Notes under the pieces: generated by a model | Told to the model about the DNA's origin: nothing | What the model saw: only the letters and a program-made list of their open reading frames with translations | Databases searched by the model: none | Program-made: the position numbers and the translations under genes | NCBI RefSeq assembly: GCF_900177735.1 | Contig: NZ_FXBB01000009.1 | Span: forward strand, 1 to 64,000 | Reading direction: 5' to 3' | From: Dethiosulfovibrio salsuginis | GTDB taxonomy: Bacteria > Synergistota > Synergistia > Synergistales > Dethiosulfovibrionaceae | Length of the DNA stretch: 64,000 bases | Shown here: one piece after another, positions 9,667 to 17,859 of the stretch | How the letters are laid out: each line of letters opens with the position of its first letter | Numbering within the stretch: position 1 is the first letter of the stretch

Positions 9667-10582
9667 AGACCCCTGTGCTTATGTATTTATCCCCTCTGTC
9701 AGGGAGGACTGTGACCACAAGACCGTCAGGTCCAACCTCCTTGGCCAGTTTAAGGGCCGCCATATAGTTGGCACCGGAGGAGATACCGGAGAATATACCC
9801 CACCGGGCCAGAAGTTCTCTGGTTCCTTCCCAGGCCTCAGAGTCGGTCACGGTGGCAACCTCGTCCACCAAGGATCTGTCCAGGACGGGAGGTATAAACC
9901 CCGCCCCTATTCCCTGTATACCGTGAGGCGCGACCTCCCCGCCGGACAGAACGGGACTTGAGGCCGGCTCGACGGCGACGACTCTCATTCCGTGGTGGAC
10001 CGGCTTCAGGGCCCTAGCGGTTCCGGTCAAAGTTCCGCCGGTGCCCACACCTGCCACAAAACCGTCGATCCGCCTACCCCACAGATCCTGAAGGATCTCC
10101 GGGCCGGTGGTCACCTGATGGGCCCAGGGATTCCCGGGGTTGGAGAACTGGTCCACCATAAGGGCCCTGGGATCTTCCTCGGCTATCTCCCTAGCCCTCT
10201 CCATAGCCCCAGCCATCCCTCTCTCCCCGGAGGTCAGCTCAAGTCTGGCACCGTAGGCGGTGAGAAGATCCCGTCTCTCTCTGGACATAGATTCGGGCAT
10301 AGTCAACACCACCGAGAGCCCTAGGCTTCTGCCGAGCATAGCGAGGGCTATGCCGGTGTTTCCCGACGTAGGTTCCACTATCACAGTATCGTCCCTCAGC
10401 TCTCCCAGTTCCTCCGCCCTGCGAAGCATTCCCCATGCGGTCCTGTCCTTTATCGATCCCCCCAGACCGTTACCCTCCAGCTTCAAAGCGATTTCCCCTA
10501 GCCCCTCGGAGGGTCTCACCACCATCATTGCGGTCTTGCCTATAGCTTTGACGTTTATCAACTCATCGACTTTGTATCTCAT
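9656..10582 (-). CDS. cysK: Cysteine synthase (O-acetylserine sulfhydrylase)
   Basis: Makes L-cysteine from O-acetylserine and sulfide, using PLP. The 308 residues show the PLP lysine near 45 in GGSIKDRTA, the substrate loop PTSGNTGIA and the phosphate-binding GTGGTLTGT. ATG at 10582 was chosen over the GTG one codon earlier because AGGAGGT is seven bases from it. It overlaps the cysE stop as TGATG, indicating translational coupling. CysM cannot be ruled out from sequence alone. With cysE it forms a two-gene cysteine biosynthesis operon behind a Cys-codon leader (see 11392-11445). Confidence 0.93.
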   Translation of the reverse strand: MRYKVDELINVKAIGKTAMMVVRPSEGLGEIALKLEGNGLGGSIKDRTAWGMLRRAEELGELRDDTVIVEPTSGNTGIALAMLGRSLGLSVVLTMPESMSRERRDLLTAYGARLELTSGERGMAGAMERAREIAEEDPRALMVDQFSNPGNPWAHQVTTGPEILQDLWGRRIDGFVAGVGTGGTLTGTARALKPVHHGMRVVAVEPASSPVLSGGEVAPHGIQGIGAGFIPPVLDRSLVDEVATVTDSEAWEGTRELLARWGIFSGISSGANYMAALKLAKEVGPDGLVVTVLPDRGDKYISTGVFNA

Positions 10583-11220
10583 CACGCGACCTCCTGTCCC
10601 CTGGACGACCCTAAAAGGGTGGCCATCTCGTCTATACGCCGCTCAAGTTCCTCTATCCTCCGAAGGAGAGGGCCCGAACCGTCCCTCACCCTGGCCTGTT
10701 CTCCTGTCACAGTAACACCAGGAGGAACGTCCTCCAGCACCACGCTGCCCGCACCAACCCTGGCTCCTTTGCCCAGCCGGATAGGGCCTAATACCTGAGT
10801 TCCCGCACCGATCACCACGTCGTCCTCGACGGTAGGATGACGCTTGCCGACCTCTCCTCCCCTTCCTCCCAAGGTAACGCCGTGAAACAGGGAAACGTTG
10901 TCCCCTATCTCGGCGGTCTCCCCTATGACCACTCCCATGCCGTGGTCTATGAAGAGACCCTTGCCTATAACCGCACCGGGGTGGATCTCTATCCCCGTCA
11001 ACAACCGTCCTAGATGGCTTATTATCCTTGGGATAACCGGTATCCCCCTGCCGTGGAGACTGTGGCCCAATCTGTATATCCACAGAGCGTGAACTCCGGG
11101 ATAGCACAGGGCAAACTCCGCCTTTCCCCTCAATCCGGTGGGCAGTGCGGGATCGTTTCTCCTTACTGCGTTCCAGTCCTCCACTATGGCGCCCCAAAAA
11201 CCTCTTCTTTTATCTCTCAT
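10582..11220 (-). CDS. cysE: Serine O-acetyltransferase
   Basis: Transfers acetyl from acetyl-CoA to serine, the committed step of cysteine synthesis. The 212-residue product has the N-terminal helical region followed by left-handed beta-helix hexapeptide repeats (about 75-170) with the active-site stretches [12 protein letters not shown] and [10 protein letters not shown]. It is of the shorter, SRPBCC-free type common in anaerobes. AGGAGGGG lies eight bases ahead of the ATG. Upstream lie an intrinsic terminator (11263-11295) and a Cys-rich leader peptide, so expression should rise when charged tRNA-Cys is scarce. Confidence 0.93.
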   Translation of the reverse strand: MRDKRRGFWGAIVEDWNAVRRNDPALPTGLRGKAEFALCYPGVHALWIYRLGHSLHGRGIPVIPRIISHLGRLLTGIEIHPGAVIGKGLFIDHGMGVVIGETAEIGDNVSLFHGVTLGGRGGEVGKRHPTVEDDVVIGAGTQVLGPIRLGKGARVGAGSVVLEDVPPGVTVTGEQARVRDGSGPLLRRIEELERRIDEMATLLGSSRGQEVA

Positions 11221-11262
11221 CTCTTTACCCCTCCTGAAGTACTATTCCGGCGGTCGGAGACG

Positions 11263-11295
11263 AAAAAAAACGGAACCGCCTAGGGCGATCCCGTT
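11263..11295 (-). terminator. Intrinsic terminator in the cysE leader (attenuator)
   Basis: On the minus strand AACGGGATCGCC-CTA-GGCGGTTCCGTT forms a stem (12 positions with one G.U and one mismatch) followed directly by eight T residues. It ends about 43 bases before the cysE start and lies downstream of the leader peptide, so it can only control cysE-cysK. The 3' arm (GTTCCGT, plus-strand 11270-11276) can alternatively pair with ACGGAAC at 11336-11342, giving a candidate antiterminator. Confidence 0.8.
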
Positions 11296-11391
11296 TAAGC
11301 CTGATAGATCAGGTATATATTCGTCGAGAGAGGACGTTCCGTCTCCGGACCGCAACGGGCCATATGCCCCGCAGTCCAGGACTGCGGTGGA

Positions 11392-11445
11392 TTAGTCGAG
11401 AATCCACCGACAACAACAGTTGACGTCTATGAAACGAATCTTCAT
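11392..11445 (-). CDS. Cysteine-rich leader peptide of the cysE-cysK operon
   Basis: A 17-codon reading frame, MKIRFIDVNCCCRWILD, with AGGAG ten bases ahead of its ATG. It contains three consecutive TGT codons (plus-strand 11410-11418). Immediately after them the RNA can fold into a nine-base-pair hairpin (CGGTGGATT/AATCCACCG, 11385-11409) that spans the stop codon. A second hairpin (CCGCAGTCC/GGACTGCGG, 11369-11387) shares three bases with the first, so the two compete. This is the layout of ribosome-mediated attenuation: stalling at the Cys codons would change folding and prevent formation of the terminator at 11263-11295. The peptide itself is probably without function. Confidence 0.8.
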   Translation of the reverse strand: MKIRFIDVNCCCRWILD

Positions 11446-11479
11446 CGCTCGCTCTCTCCTTCTAGGTCTGTTTCGCCAG

Positions 11480-11509
11480 AGATTACCACAGATAGACCTA
11501 AACGGTCAA
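11480..11509 (-). promoter_or_regulatory. Promoter of the cys leader-cysE-cysK operon
   Basis: On the minus strand TTGACC (11504-11509) and TAATCT (11480-11485) are separated by 18 bases. The predicted start of transcription near 11473 lies about 28 bases before the leader-peptide ATG, which fits a dedicated leader transcript. Confidence 0.65.
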
Positions 11510-11549
11510 GGGTGTTGTAGAATATCCCCTGAGCAACGACAAAAGGGAA

Positions 11550-11788
11550 TCTCTAAAAGCTCACATTTAGGTCCCCTCGGAGAGACCGTCCCGCCTACGC
11601 CCTGTTTCGCCCAATCGTATACTCGACCTGCCTGTTCCGTACGAACCGCCTCGGAGGGCACGTCCTGTGCCCCCTCGGCTTGGGGCGACGTCCTGTCGCC
11701 CCATTCGACTACACGACGGCATGTCGAGTATACGGGCTCAAATGGGCTACGTCGGGACGATCTCTCCGAGGAGCTGCGTTTTTAGAGA
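11550..11788 (-). repeat. Palindromic dispersed repeat, copy 2 (most complete)
   Basis: An imperfect palindrome of about 239 bases, inverted relative to copies 1 and 3. Both ends carry TTTTAGAG and, inside it, CTCTCCGAGG. The outer arms pair with one mismatch (CCTCGGAGAGACCGTCCCG against CGGGACGATCTCTCCGAGG), and inner arms CGTATACTCGAC and GTCGAGTATACG pair perfectly. The centre holds two tandem hairpins with the same five-base loop GTCCT: GGGCAC/GTGCCC at 11656-11672 and GGGGCGAC/GTCGCCCC at 11682-11702. No transposase is encoded. It sits between divergently transcribed cysE leader and the C26 hydrolase gene. Confidence 0.85.
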
Positions 11789-11813
11789 CACCCCAAAGAT
11801 CAGGAGGATGAAT

Positions 11814-12521
11814 ATGACCAAACCTTTGATAGCCATAGCTTCAAACCTGGAGTTTAAGGAAACTACGGAAAAAGTGGATCTCAACAGAGCCTATTCGGAA
11901 GCGGTTATGATGGCAGGAGGACTGCCGTTGGTGATTCCCATAACCTCAAACCCTAAAGACATAGAGACCTACCTTTCTCTGACGTCGGGTCTCCTGTTGC
12001 CTGGAGGGGTGGACATAGACCCTCTGGCCTTCGGGGAAGAACCGGTCCCAGGGCTTGAGGAGGTCAGGCCCGAGCTGGACGAGTTTCATCTGACCATCGC
12101 CAGGCTGGCTCTGGACAGGTCTATGCCGATCCTGGGGATATGCCGGGGATGTCAGGTCCTCAACGTCGCCGCAGGGGGGACCTTGATCCAGCACATAGAG
12201 CCTAAAGAGGGGATACTTAAGCACCGACAGACCGTAAGGCGGTTTCACCCCTGCCACTCCGTAGACACAGAATCGGGCACTCTGATAGAGTCGGTACTAG
12301 GCAAGTCTTTCGTCGTGAACAGCTTCCACCATCAGGCGGTGGCCACACCGGGCGAGGGAATGGTGATCTCCGCCAGGGCAAAAGACGGTATAGTCGAGGC
12401 CATAGAGAAGGATGGCTCCCCTTTCACCGTCGGTGTCCAGTGGCATCCCGAGGCAATGCTGGAGGGCGTAGACAGGTCGATGGCCCCCCTGTTCAGACGC
12501 TTCGTGTCGGCCTGTAGTTAG
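11814..12521 (+). CDS. Gamma-glutamyl-gamma-aminobutyrate hydrolase family protein (peptidase C26)
   Basis: A 235-residue class-I glutamine-amidotransferase-like hydrolase of the PuuD group, which cleaves gamma-glutamyl amide bonds. The catalytic triad is visible: Cys110 in LGICRGCQVLN, His211 and Glu213 in VQWHPEAM. ATG 11814 was chosen because AGGAGG lies six bases upstream; the open frame extends back into repeat copy 2 but that part is not gene-like. No signal peptide. It stands alone, with a terminator after it. Its natural gamma-glutamyl substrate is unknown; no putrescine pathway genes are nearby. Confidence 0.88.
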   Translation: MTKPLIAIASNLEFKETTEKVDLNRAYSEAVMMAGGLPLVIPITSNPKDIETYLSLTSGLLLPGGVDIDPLAFGEEPVPGLEEVRPELDEFHLTIARLALDRSMPILGICRGCQVLNVAAGGTLIQHIEPKEGILKHRQTVRRFHPCHSVDTESGTLIESVLGKSFVVNSFHHQAVATPGEGMVISARAKDGIVEAIEKDGSPFTVGVQWHPEAMLEGVDRSMAPLFRRFVSACS

Positions 12522-12529
12522 TCACGAGA

Positions 12530-12557
12530 GAGCCCAGGCGAAAAAACGCCTGGGCTC
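12530..12557. other. Stable hairpin after the C26 gene
   Basis: A perfect 11-base-pair stem, GAGCCCAGGCG against CGCCTGGGCTC, with a loop of six A. No T-run follows on the plus strand, so it may be an mRNA 3' protector or a weak terminator, not a canonical one. Confidence 0.5.
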
Positions 12558-12596
12558 CACTAAGGCAGGACACAAACAAGACCCAATAGACGGTAA

Positions 12597-12632
12597 AATC
12601 AAACCTCTCCGAAAATTCGGAGAGGTTTGATT
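12597..12632. terminator. Bidirectional intrinsic terminator
   Basis: A perfect 17-base-pair stem starting AATCAAACCTCTCC with a two-base loop. It directly follows the stop of the minus-strand gene ending at 12633 and also lies downstream of the plus-strand C26 gene. T-rich sequence follows on both strands. Confidence 0.75.
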
Positions 12633-13097
12633 TTATTCGACCTCAGCTATCTCTTTTAGGACTGGTTTTAGAAACCTGACGCTCCTGTGTTTACGACCTA
12701 ATATTCCAGGATCGAAGAATATAAGCTGAACCGGCTCGCTCAGGGTGACCCCAACCCTTACGCCCTCTCGGATATCGACAACCTGAAAGGCCGCCAGATA
12801 TCTGGTACCCTGAAAAAGACCGCCTCTTTTGCTGAAGACCAAACCCTCTTCAGACTGGGAAAACAGGGAGAAATCCCTGGATACCATGGACCTCTCTATT
12901 CTGGGTATGACCACATCTCTGGGAAGGTCTATATCCAAAGAGGCCTCAAGCTCGGCGAAGGCACTGTCGAACAGGATCTTACCGACCGGAAAGCCCAGGC
13001 GGGAGGTTATCTCCGATCCGAAGGCAGCTCCACAGTGCAAAGATACGGCTAAAACTATTATACCTATGGACCTGGACAAAAAAGCACCTCCCGTCAA
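12633..13097 (-). CDS. Exported hypothetical protein, 154 aa
   Basis: Not recognised. The N-terminus has a signal peptide (hydrophobic IGIIVLAVSLHCGAAFGS, cleavage probably after about residue 27), so the product is likely periplasmic or outer-membrane associated. The mature part is about 125 residues of mixed character without known motifs. Its ATG overlaps the stop of the upstream TetR gene by four bases (ATGA), so it is translationally coupled to that regulator and belongs to the same operon and operator control. Confidence 0.7.
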   Translation of the reverse strand: MTGGAFLSRSIGIIVLAVSLHCGAAFGSEITSRLGFPVGKILFDSAFAELEASLDIDLPRDVVIPRIERSMVSRDFSLFSQSEEGLVFSKRGGLFQGTRYLAAFQVVDIREGVRVGVTLSEPVQLIFFDPGILGRKHRSVRFLKPVLKEIAEVE

Positions 13098-13789
13098 ATC
13101 ACGCCCTCGGCGAGGATAACCTTAAGGCTCTCCATGTCGAAGGTTTTAACCGTTCCCTTAGGGACCCCCAGAATGCAGTCTAACGTCCTTTCAAACAACT
13201 TCACCTTTCTCTCCATAAGCTCTATCTTATCAGGTGAATCGTCTATGGAGACGAAAAGAGCGGCCATAGACTCGCCGATACCGGTTCCCAGATGGACTAT
13301 CAGCTCCGCTACGTCCTCGGGATCCTCTATGGCGAAAGTCCCCTCCTCCATGCCCTGGCCTAGCATACCCGCAAGGAGGGCTTTGTCCTTTTTCATGCTC
13401 CAGGACTTCATTTTGTGTCGAACTAAAAGGTTACTGTCGCTCCAGAAGGACCTTACGATAAACTTAAGCATCTTTGCGTTGTCCGATTTCCACTGATAGG
13501 CGATCCTGAATGCCTGGTTTAGCTTTGATAGCCCATCTAAATTCGACTCGGCTATCTCGCCTATTTGCCGATAGACCGGAGCCAACATTTCCCTCACTAA
13601 TTCATCGGCCAGATCGGCCTTGGATTGAAAATAATGGTAAAAACTGCCCTTAGACGCACCGGCGTCCTGGATAACCCTGTCCACCGAGACCCTGTCGTAA
13701 CCGTCCTGTAAAAAAAGCCTCCTGGCCGAGCCCAGAATATCCCCTCTGACGTCCCGACCTTCTCTCTCTATCAAACCGATCACCTCCAC
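13094..13789 (-). CDS. TetR-family transcriptional regulator A
   Basis: A 231-residue repressor. The N-terminal helix-turn-helix spans about 20-65 (SVDRVIQDAGASKGSFYHYF, typical of TetR proteins). The C-terminal ligand-binding half is closely related to that of the regulator at 17007-17669: shared QWKSDN, KFIVRSFW and VPKGTVKTFD stretches show that they are paralogues. Just downstream of its own predicted -10 lies AGAC-N5-GTCT (13797-13809), so autorepression is likely. The downstream partner is the exported 154-residue protein. Ligand unknown; this type often senses hydrophobic compounds. Confidence 0.9.
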   Translation of the reverse strand: MEVIGLIEREGRDVRGDILGSARRLFLQDGYDRVSVDRVIQDAGASKGSFYHYFQSKADLADELVREMLAPVYRQIGEIAESNLDGLSKLNQAFRIAYQWKSDNAKMLKFIVRSFWSDSNLLVRHKMKSWSMKKDKALLAGMLGQGMEEGTFAIEDPEDVAELIVHLGTGIGESMAALFVSIDDSPDKIELMERKVKLFERTLDCILGVPKGTVKTFDMESLKVILAEGVI

Positions 13790-13796
13790 CTATCCC

Positions 13797-13850
13797 AGAC
13801 CATCGGTCTAGACCTAGGTATAGTGTATGCGATAAACTCGAACCGGTCAA
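13797..13850 (-). promoter_or_regulatory. Promoter and TetR operator of regulator A
   Basis: On the minus strand TTGACC (13845-13850), a 17-base spacer and TACACT (13822-13827) form a promoter. The operator AGACCATCGGTCT (13797-13809) follows, abutting a degenerate second half-site AGACC. The same 13-base pattern occurs at 17860-17885 and 19357-19369. Confidence 0.7.
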
Positions 13851-13959
13851 GAAATATTAGACACAAAAACGGATGCCTTAGGAACATTACTTCAGTGACA
13901 AAAGGACTAAATCAAGGGAATAGAGATAACGTCTTTAGGTAATATCTAAGAACTCTAAT

Positions 13960-14119
13960 CCTCGGAGAGATCGTTCCGACGTAGCCCAGAGCCCGTATAC
14001 TCGACCTGCCGTCGTGTAGTACGAATGGGGCGACAGGACGTCGCCCCAAGCCGAGGGGGCACAGGACGTGCCCTCCGAGGCGATTCGTACGGAACAGGCA
14101 GGCCGAGTATACGATTGGG
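13960..14119 (+). repeat. Palindromic dispersed repeat, copy 3 (right end missing)
   Basis: Same orientation as copy 1. It starts at CCTCGGAGAGATCG, carries both central hairpins (GGGGCGAC/GTCGCCCC and the GTGCCC stem) and stops abruptly after GATTGGGC, where copies 1 and 2 continue for about 35 bases more. The break point coincides with the end of the HD-GYP gene remnant. The element keeps one reading frame open on the minus strand, encoding SYTRPACSVR and APSAWGDVLSPHS, as copy 2 does. Confidence 0.8.
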
Positions 14120-14351
14120 CCAGGGCGTCGTAGACGTCGGCGGAATGGCACACTAAAGACAGGTCCTCCGACGGGTACAGGTCGAAACCACCGGATTTCT
14201 CCATTATGAGCCTAAAATAGCCTTTTGTCCTCTGGATATGGCCTCCGGTGGTTTTATCCCTGTATTCCGCCAGAAGGGCCATGCTGTCTATTATGGACTC
14301 CCAGTGGCTCCAGATATGTACACAGAGACTATCTACCGCTGGCGATAGCAT
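14120..14351 (-). pseudogene. Decayed HD-GYP domain gene fragment
   Basis: The fragment encodes the characteristic start of an HD-GYP c-di-GMP phosphodiesterase region (MALLAEYRDKTTGGHIQRTK) and continues to VCHSA, but then jumps directly to DVYDAL, a motif that in intact HD-GYP domains lies far downstream of the catalytic HD and GYP motifs. The intervening catalytic core is therefore deleted. After DAL the frame runs into repeat copy 3. No upstream receiver domain remains; the frame begins inside the 3' end of the MCP gene. It is best read as a remnant at the end of the TetR-GNAT-MCP operon. Confidence 0.75.
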
Positions 14352-16452
14352 AGGACACCTCGTCGTCCAGGGTAAACCGACCGGTCAGCTCCTCCAGCCT
14401 TTTTACCCCCTCCGAAAGCCTCTCAGCGTTTAAAGCGACCTCCTCGGAGGCCTGGGTGGTCTCCTGAGACGATCCTCTGATACTCTCCATCCTGTCCACC
14501 ACAGTGGATATATCACCCTCTATGGTCTCCACGGAGGCGACTAACTTTCCGGTTGAGAGGGCCTGATCCTCGGCGGTGATCGCCATCTCTCCTATAGATT
14601 TCACCAACAGGTCGACCTCGTTCAAAAGCTGAGACAGGGTATCGCTGGCCCCATCGGCACCTTGGATAACATCTCTCACCACCTGTTCGACCTCGTCCAT
14701 GGCGCCGGTGGATATGGTGGCGTTTTTCCCCAGAGACTCCACCAGTTTTTTGACGTTATCCGCAGCCAGGTTGGACTGCTCCGCCAGCTTTCGGACCTCC
14801 TCCGCCACCACGGCGAACCCTCTGCCGTGTTCTCCTGCCCTGGCGGCCTCTATGGCGGCGTTCAGGGCCAGCAGGTTCGTCTGATCGGCTATCTGGGTTA
14901 TGGTGTCGATAAATCCGGTGATGGATTGGACCGAACGGTCCACGTCCCGTAAGACCTTCGCGGCACGGCTGGTTTTATCCCCGACATCCTTAACATTAGC
15001 GGCGACAGACAGGACCTGCTCTCCCGCATCCTTGCCCTTTTCGGACAGGACCTTGGCCGCCTCGACCCCCGCTTCAGCGTAGGAAGCGACCGATGAGGCC
15101 CCGTTGGAGACATCCCTAACGACGAGGCCGGCGTCGCCGACACAGGAAGCGGTTTCCCCTAGGATAGAGGACATCTCCTCGATGGAGCTTCTCACCTCCT
15201 CCATGGAAGCCATGGCCTCCTGGGACAGGGCTGTGAGGCTCTGTGAGGTGTGATCGGTGGTGGAGGCCTCATGGGATAGCTCTCTTATAATCTCTTTGAG
15301 GCTTATCTCCATGGTGGCCAGAGCACCTACCATGTGACCTATGTCGTCTTTGTAGTCCAAAAGCCATTTAAGGGACGAATCGAAGCGAAGATCGAGGGAG
15401 GATATTTTGCCGAGGACCTGGGATACCCCGCCGATACCTCTTGTGGTCTTACCGACGATGAAGAAAGTGGTGATACCTATGAAAGCAAGGGCGATGAGTG
15501 CCCCTATGATACCGTTGATAAGGATCGACCTAGCCCCGGCGAACACCTGATCTTTAGGTAGCGTTATCTGGATGGACCAGGGCCTGTCGTAGCCCTCTAT
15601 AACGACGGGTCTAAAAAAATGTAGCGACTCCTGCCCTGTTATGACGGAGACGCTTTCGGACCGGAACTCCTGGCCCGAGGAGATGGCGGCGACCACCTCG
15701 GGGGAGGGGACAACCTTGCCGATCAACTCCCTGTCCGGCGTGGCCACGTAGACACCTTTGTCGGTGAATATACCGGCATATCCCGACCCCATAGGCTTTA
15801 TGGACTGGATCATGTCCTGAAAGACGTCCAAAAAGACGTCGACCCCTGTGACACCGATAACCCGCCCATCCAGCCTTATAGGAACCGCCACCGAAGTTCC
15901 TGTGACCTTAACCCCACCAGAGGGAGTCCAGGAGTAGGGCTTCAGCACGACGGTCTTTCCGGTCATTATAGGGACCTCGTAAAAATCGCTTCCCTCGTAG
16001 TCGACCATAGGCCTGGATCCCACACCTTTTTCGGTCATAAAGGCGTAAGGAACGAACCGGCCGCTCTTTTCGTCGGTGCCTGGCTGCCCTATAGAGCCTC
16101 TATCGTCGCCGTCGTAACCGTTTTCCCTGAACCCCGCCCAGACCCCGTTTACGTCCGACGAGCCCTCCGCCATGGTCCTTATGATATCCATAGCCAACCC
16201 TCGATCTGCCCCTGATTTGGAGAGGGAGGCCATCACCTGGGAGAGGTCCTGAGCCCTGGCGAGGGCCTTGCCGAGATAGGACGAGACCTCCGTAGCGTAC
16301 CGAGCGGACATTTCCTCCGCCAGGGAGACAGCCTCCTCCCGAGCGCTGTCCATGGACTGGGAAGTCACCATATAGACGGCGACGAACAGCCCCAAAGAGG
16401 CCAGAGACAGGACACCTAAAAACAGCTTAGCCCTTATGCTCCACCTGCTCAT
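14329..16452 (-). CDS. Methyl-accepting chemotaxis protein (dCache type)
   Basis: A 707-residue membrane chemoreceptor. TM1 is near residues 8-30, a periplasmic double-Cache sensor covers about 35-305 (with the [20 protein letters not shown] region typical of Cache proteins), and TM2 is near 308-332. HAMP-like linker and a long coiled-coil signalling domain follow, with the hairpin tip around [20 protein letters not shown]. It would signal to CheA/CheW encoded at 35-37 kb. Its ATG overlaps the upstream GNAT gene by four bases, so it is part of a TetR-controlled operon, which is unusual for a chemoreceptor. Related Cache domains bind amino or carboxylic acids; the ligand here is unknown. Confidence 0.92.
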   Translation of the reverse strand: MSRWSIRAKLFLGVLSLASLGLFVAVYMVTSQSMDSAREEAVSLAEEMSARYATEVSSYLGKALARAQDLSQVMASLSKSGADRGLAMDIIRTMAEGSSDVNGVWAGFRENGYDGDDRGSIGQPGTDEKSGRFVPYAFMTEKGVGSRPMVDYEGSDFYEVPIMTGKTVVLKPYSWTPSGGVKVTGTSVAVPIRLDGRVIGVTGVDVFLDVFQDMIQSIKPMGSGYAGIFTDKGVYVATPDRELIGKVVPSPEVVAAISSGQEFRSESVSVITGQESLHFFRPVVIEGYDRPWSIQITLPKDQVFAGARSILINGIIGALIALAFIGITTFFIVGKTTRGIGGVSQVLGKISSLDLRFDSSLKWLLDYKDDIGHMVGALATMEISLKEIIRELSHEASTTDHTSQSLTALSQEAMASMEEVRSSIEEMSSILGETASCVGDAGLVVRDVSNGASSVASYAEAGVEAAKVLSEKGKDAGEQVLSVAANVKDVGDKTSRAAKVLRDVDRSVQSITGFIDTITQIADQTNLLALNAAIEAARAGEHGRGFAVVAEEVRKLAEQSNLAADNVKKLVESLGKNATISTGAMDEVEQVVRDVIQGADGASDTLSQLLNEVDLLVKSIGEMAITAEDQALSTGKLVASVETIEGDISTVVDRMESIRGSSQETTQASEEVALNAERLSEGVKRLEELTGRFTLDDEVSYAIASGR

Positions 16453-16994
16453 ACCGCTACCCCTCCTTTACATACTACCGTCAGATCGTCTCTCAGGGAG
16501 ATGGGAGGAGTTTTGGACAGCCTGTAGATCATAGGGACAGGCCTGGAGAAAGGGGAGAGGCCGGATCTTGGTTCATCCAGGGCTAACGGCCCCTTCCACC
16601 TTATCCACCCCAGTGACTCAAACCATCTGGTCTCCTCGGTGGTCATCATTATCAGGTCGTACCCTGCCCCTTCGTAGTAGCGGCAGACTTCCATAACCGT
16701 CATCCTTCCGTAACCTCTGCCCCGATAATCGGGATGGGTCGCCAGTGCGGTAGGGCAGGCCATCGTAAAAGAGCCTTTTCCACCGATGGAGAAAGATCTA
16801 TCCACCACCATACAGTGGGATATAAGGAGGCCGAGTCCCCTTTTCCCCACGAAATGGATCCCATCGGAGAGCGAGGGGTCGGGATAACCGCCCTCTTCTT
16901 CTTTAAAGGCGAGCCTACAGAGCTCTTTTATCTCTTTTTTCTGGTAGGCCCCTAACTCTTTTCCCGATCGAACTAAAAGTCGAAAATGATCCAA
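16449..16994 (-). CDS. GNAT-family N-acetyltransferase
   Basis: A 181-residue acetyl-CoA-dependent acyltransferase. The acetyl-CoA binding motif is seen as RGRGYG at 91-96 in [12 protein letters not shown], followed by the usual helix and [11 protein letters not shown] in the C-terminal half. It is cytosolic. It lies 12 bases after the TetR regulator B gene and overlaps the MCP gene by four bases; the three form an operon. The acceptor is unknown. Confidence 0.82.
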   Translation of the reverse strand: MDHFRLLVRSGKELGAYQKKEIKELCRLAFKEEEGGYPDPSLSDGIHFVGKRGLGLLISHCMVVDRSFSIGGKGSFTMACPTALATHPDYRGRGYGRMTVMEVCRYYEGAGYDLIMMTTEETRWFESLGWIRWKGPLALDEPRSGLSPFSRPVPMIYRLSKTPPISLRDDLTVVCKGGVAV

Positions 16995-17006
16995 AATGAT
17001 TCCCCC

Positions 17007-17669
17007 TTAAATTGCGCAGACAAGGCGATCCAGGTCGAAGGTCTTTATAGACCCAGTGGGAACGGCCAGGAGCTTCTCTATGACTCTGTTGTTAAGCTCA
17101 ATCTTCCTTCGGAGGGTCCTAACGGTCTCTCCGTCGTCGTCGAGGGAGAGAATGAGGTTGACCATCGACTCCCCCAGGACGTTCCCGAAGTAGAAGACTA
17201 CGTCGGCGACGTCCTCCGGTTCGTCCAGGTCGAAGATCCCTTCCTCTTTTCCCTGGGCGAGTATGGAGATGAAAATGGGCCTCATCCTGTGGGAGGTCCA
17301 GGATATGAGCTTATGCCTCAGTAGAACGCTCTCCTCGGTCCAGAAGGAGCGAACTATAAATTTCAGTGCATCCAGATTATCCGCCTTCCACTGGGAGGAA
17401 AAGGCAAAAACCGAGTTAAGCTTCTCCAGTGCCCCTAGATCTGAACGCACAATCAGCTCCAGAGCCTCACATCCAGGGTCTATTATTTCCCTGACCACAC
17501 AGCTTAAAAGGTTCTCTTTAGACTTAAAGTACCTGTAAAAACTTCCCTTGGATATCCTGACCTTGCCGATAATCTCGTCTACCTGTGTGTTTTCGTAGCC
17601 TCTGTTGAAAAACAGTTCCTGAGCGGTAGCCATTATCTCTCCTCTGATGTCCCTATCCCTTCGTCTCAT
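17007..17669 (-). CDS. TetR-family transcriptional regulator B
   Basis: A 220-residue paralogue of the regulator at 13094-13789. The helix-turn-helix region is about 12-55 (VDEIIGKVRISKGSFYRYF). The ligand domain shares KFIVRSFW, LRHKL and KTFDLDRL with its paralogue. AGGAGGG precedes the ATG. It heads the operon TetR-GNAT-MCP. Two abutting AGAC-N5-GTCT operators lie just downstream of its predicted promoter about 200 bases away, leaving a long leader. The ligand is unknown. Confidence 0.9.
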   Translation of the reverse strand: MRRRDRDIRGEIMATAQELFFNRGYENTQVDEIIGKVRISKGSFYRYFKSKENLLSCVVREIIDPGCEALELIVRSDLGALEKLNSVFAFSSQWKADNLDALKFIVRSFWTEESVLLRHKLISWTSHRMRPIFISILAQGKEEGIFDLDEPEDVADVVFYFGNVLGESMVNLILSLDDDGETVRTLRRKIELNNRVIEKLLAVPTGSIKTFDLDRLVCAI

Positions 17670-17803
17670 AAAAACCCTCCTGCCACAGCTCAGTTTCTCT
17701 CGCTAAAAAACGTCGATAAAAAGGCTTTCAAAGAGCCAATCGTCCTTCACTCTCTCCGGAGATCCGCAAATTCCGCCTCTCTCGCAATTAACTTTAAACA
17801 AAC

Positions 17804-17839
17804 TCACAACGAAAGCCCTAACACTCCCCAAACACCCAT
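17804..17839 (-). CDS. Possible 11-residue leader ORF upstream of TetR B
   Basis: Inside the roughly 200-base leader between the operators and the TetR B start, AGGAGG is followed after ten bases by ATG and the short frame MGVWGVLGLSL. It has no special codon run. It may be a regulatory upstream frame or chance. Confidence 0.25.
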   Translation of the reverse strand: MGVWGVLGLSL

Positions 17840-17859
17840 ATCTCCAACACCTCCTATAT

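Noticed and set aside
11221-11480. T-box or S-box riboswitch in the cysE leader
   Set aside because: The conserved T-box TGGNACC and SAM-I cores were not found; the Cys-codon frame and hairpins explain the leader better.
11420-11785. A 121-codon plus-strand frame spanning the cys leader and repeat copy 2
   Set aside because: It has no ribosome-binding site, lies antisense to the Cys leader peptide and is open mainly because of the repeat; its second half is repeat-encoded.
11667-11813. N-terminal extension of the C26 hydrolase into repeat copy 2
   Set aside because: The extension is repeat sequence; AGGAGG at 11802-11807 points to ATG 11814, which gives a normal family N-terminus.
13864-13959. 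Possible gene or RNA between TetR A promoter and repeat copy 3
   Set aside because: No frame with a ribosome-binding site and no stable conserved structure was seen.
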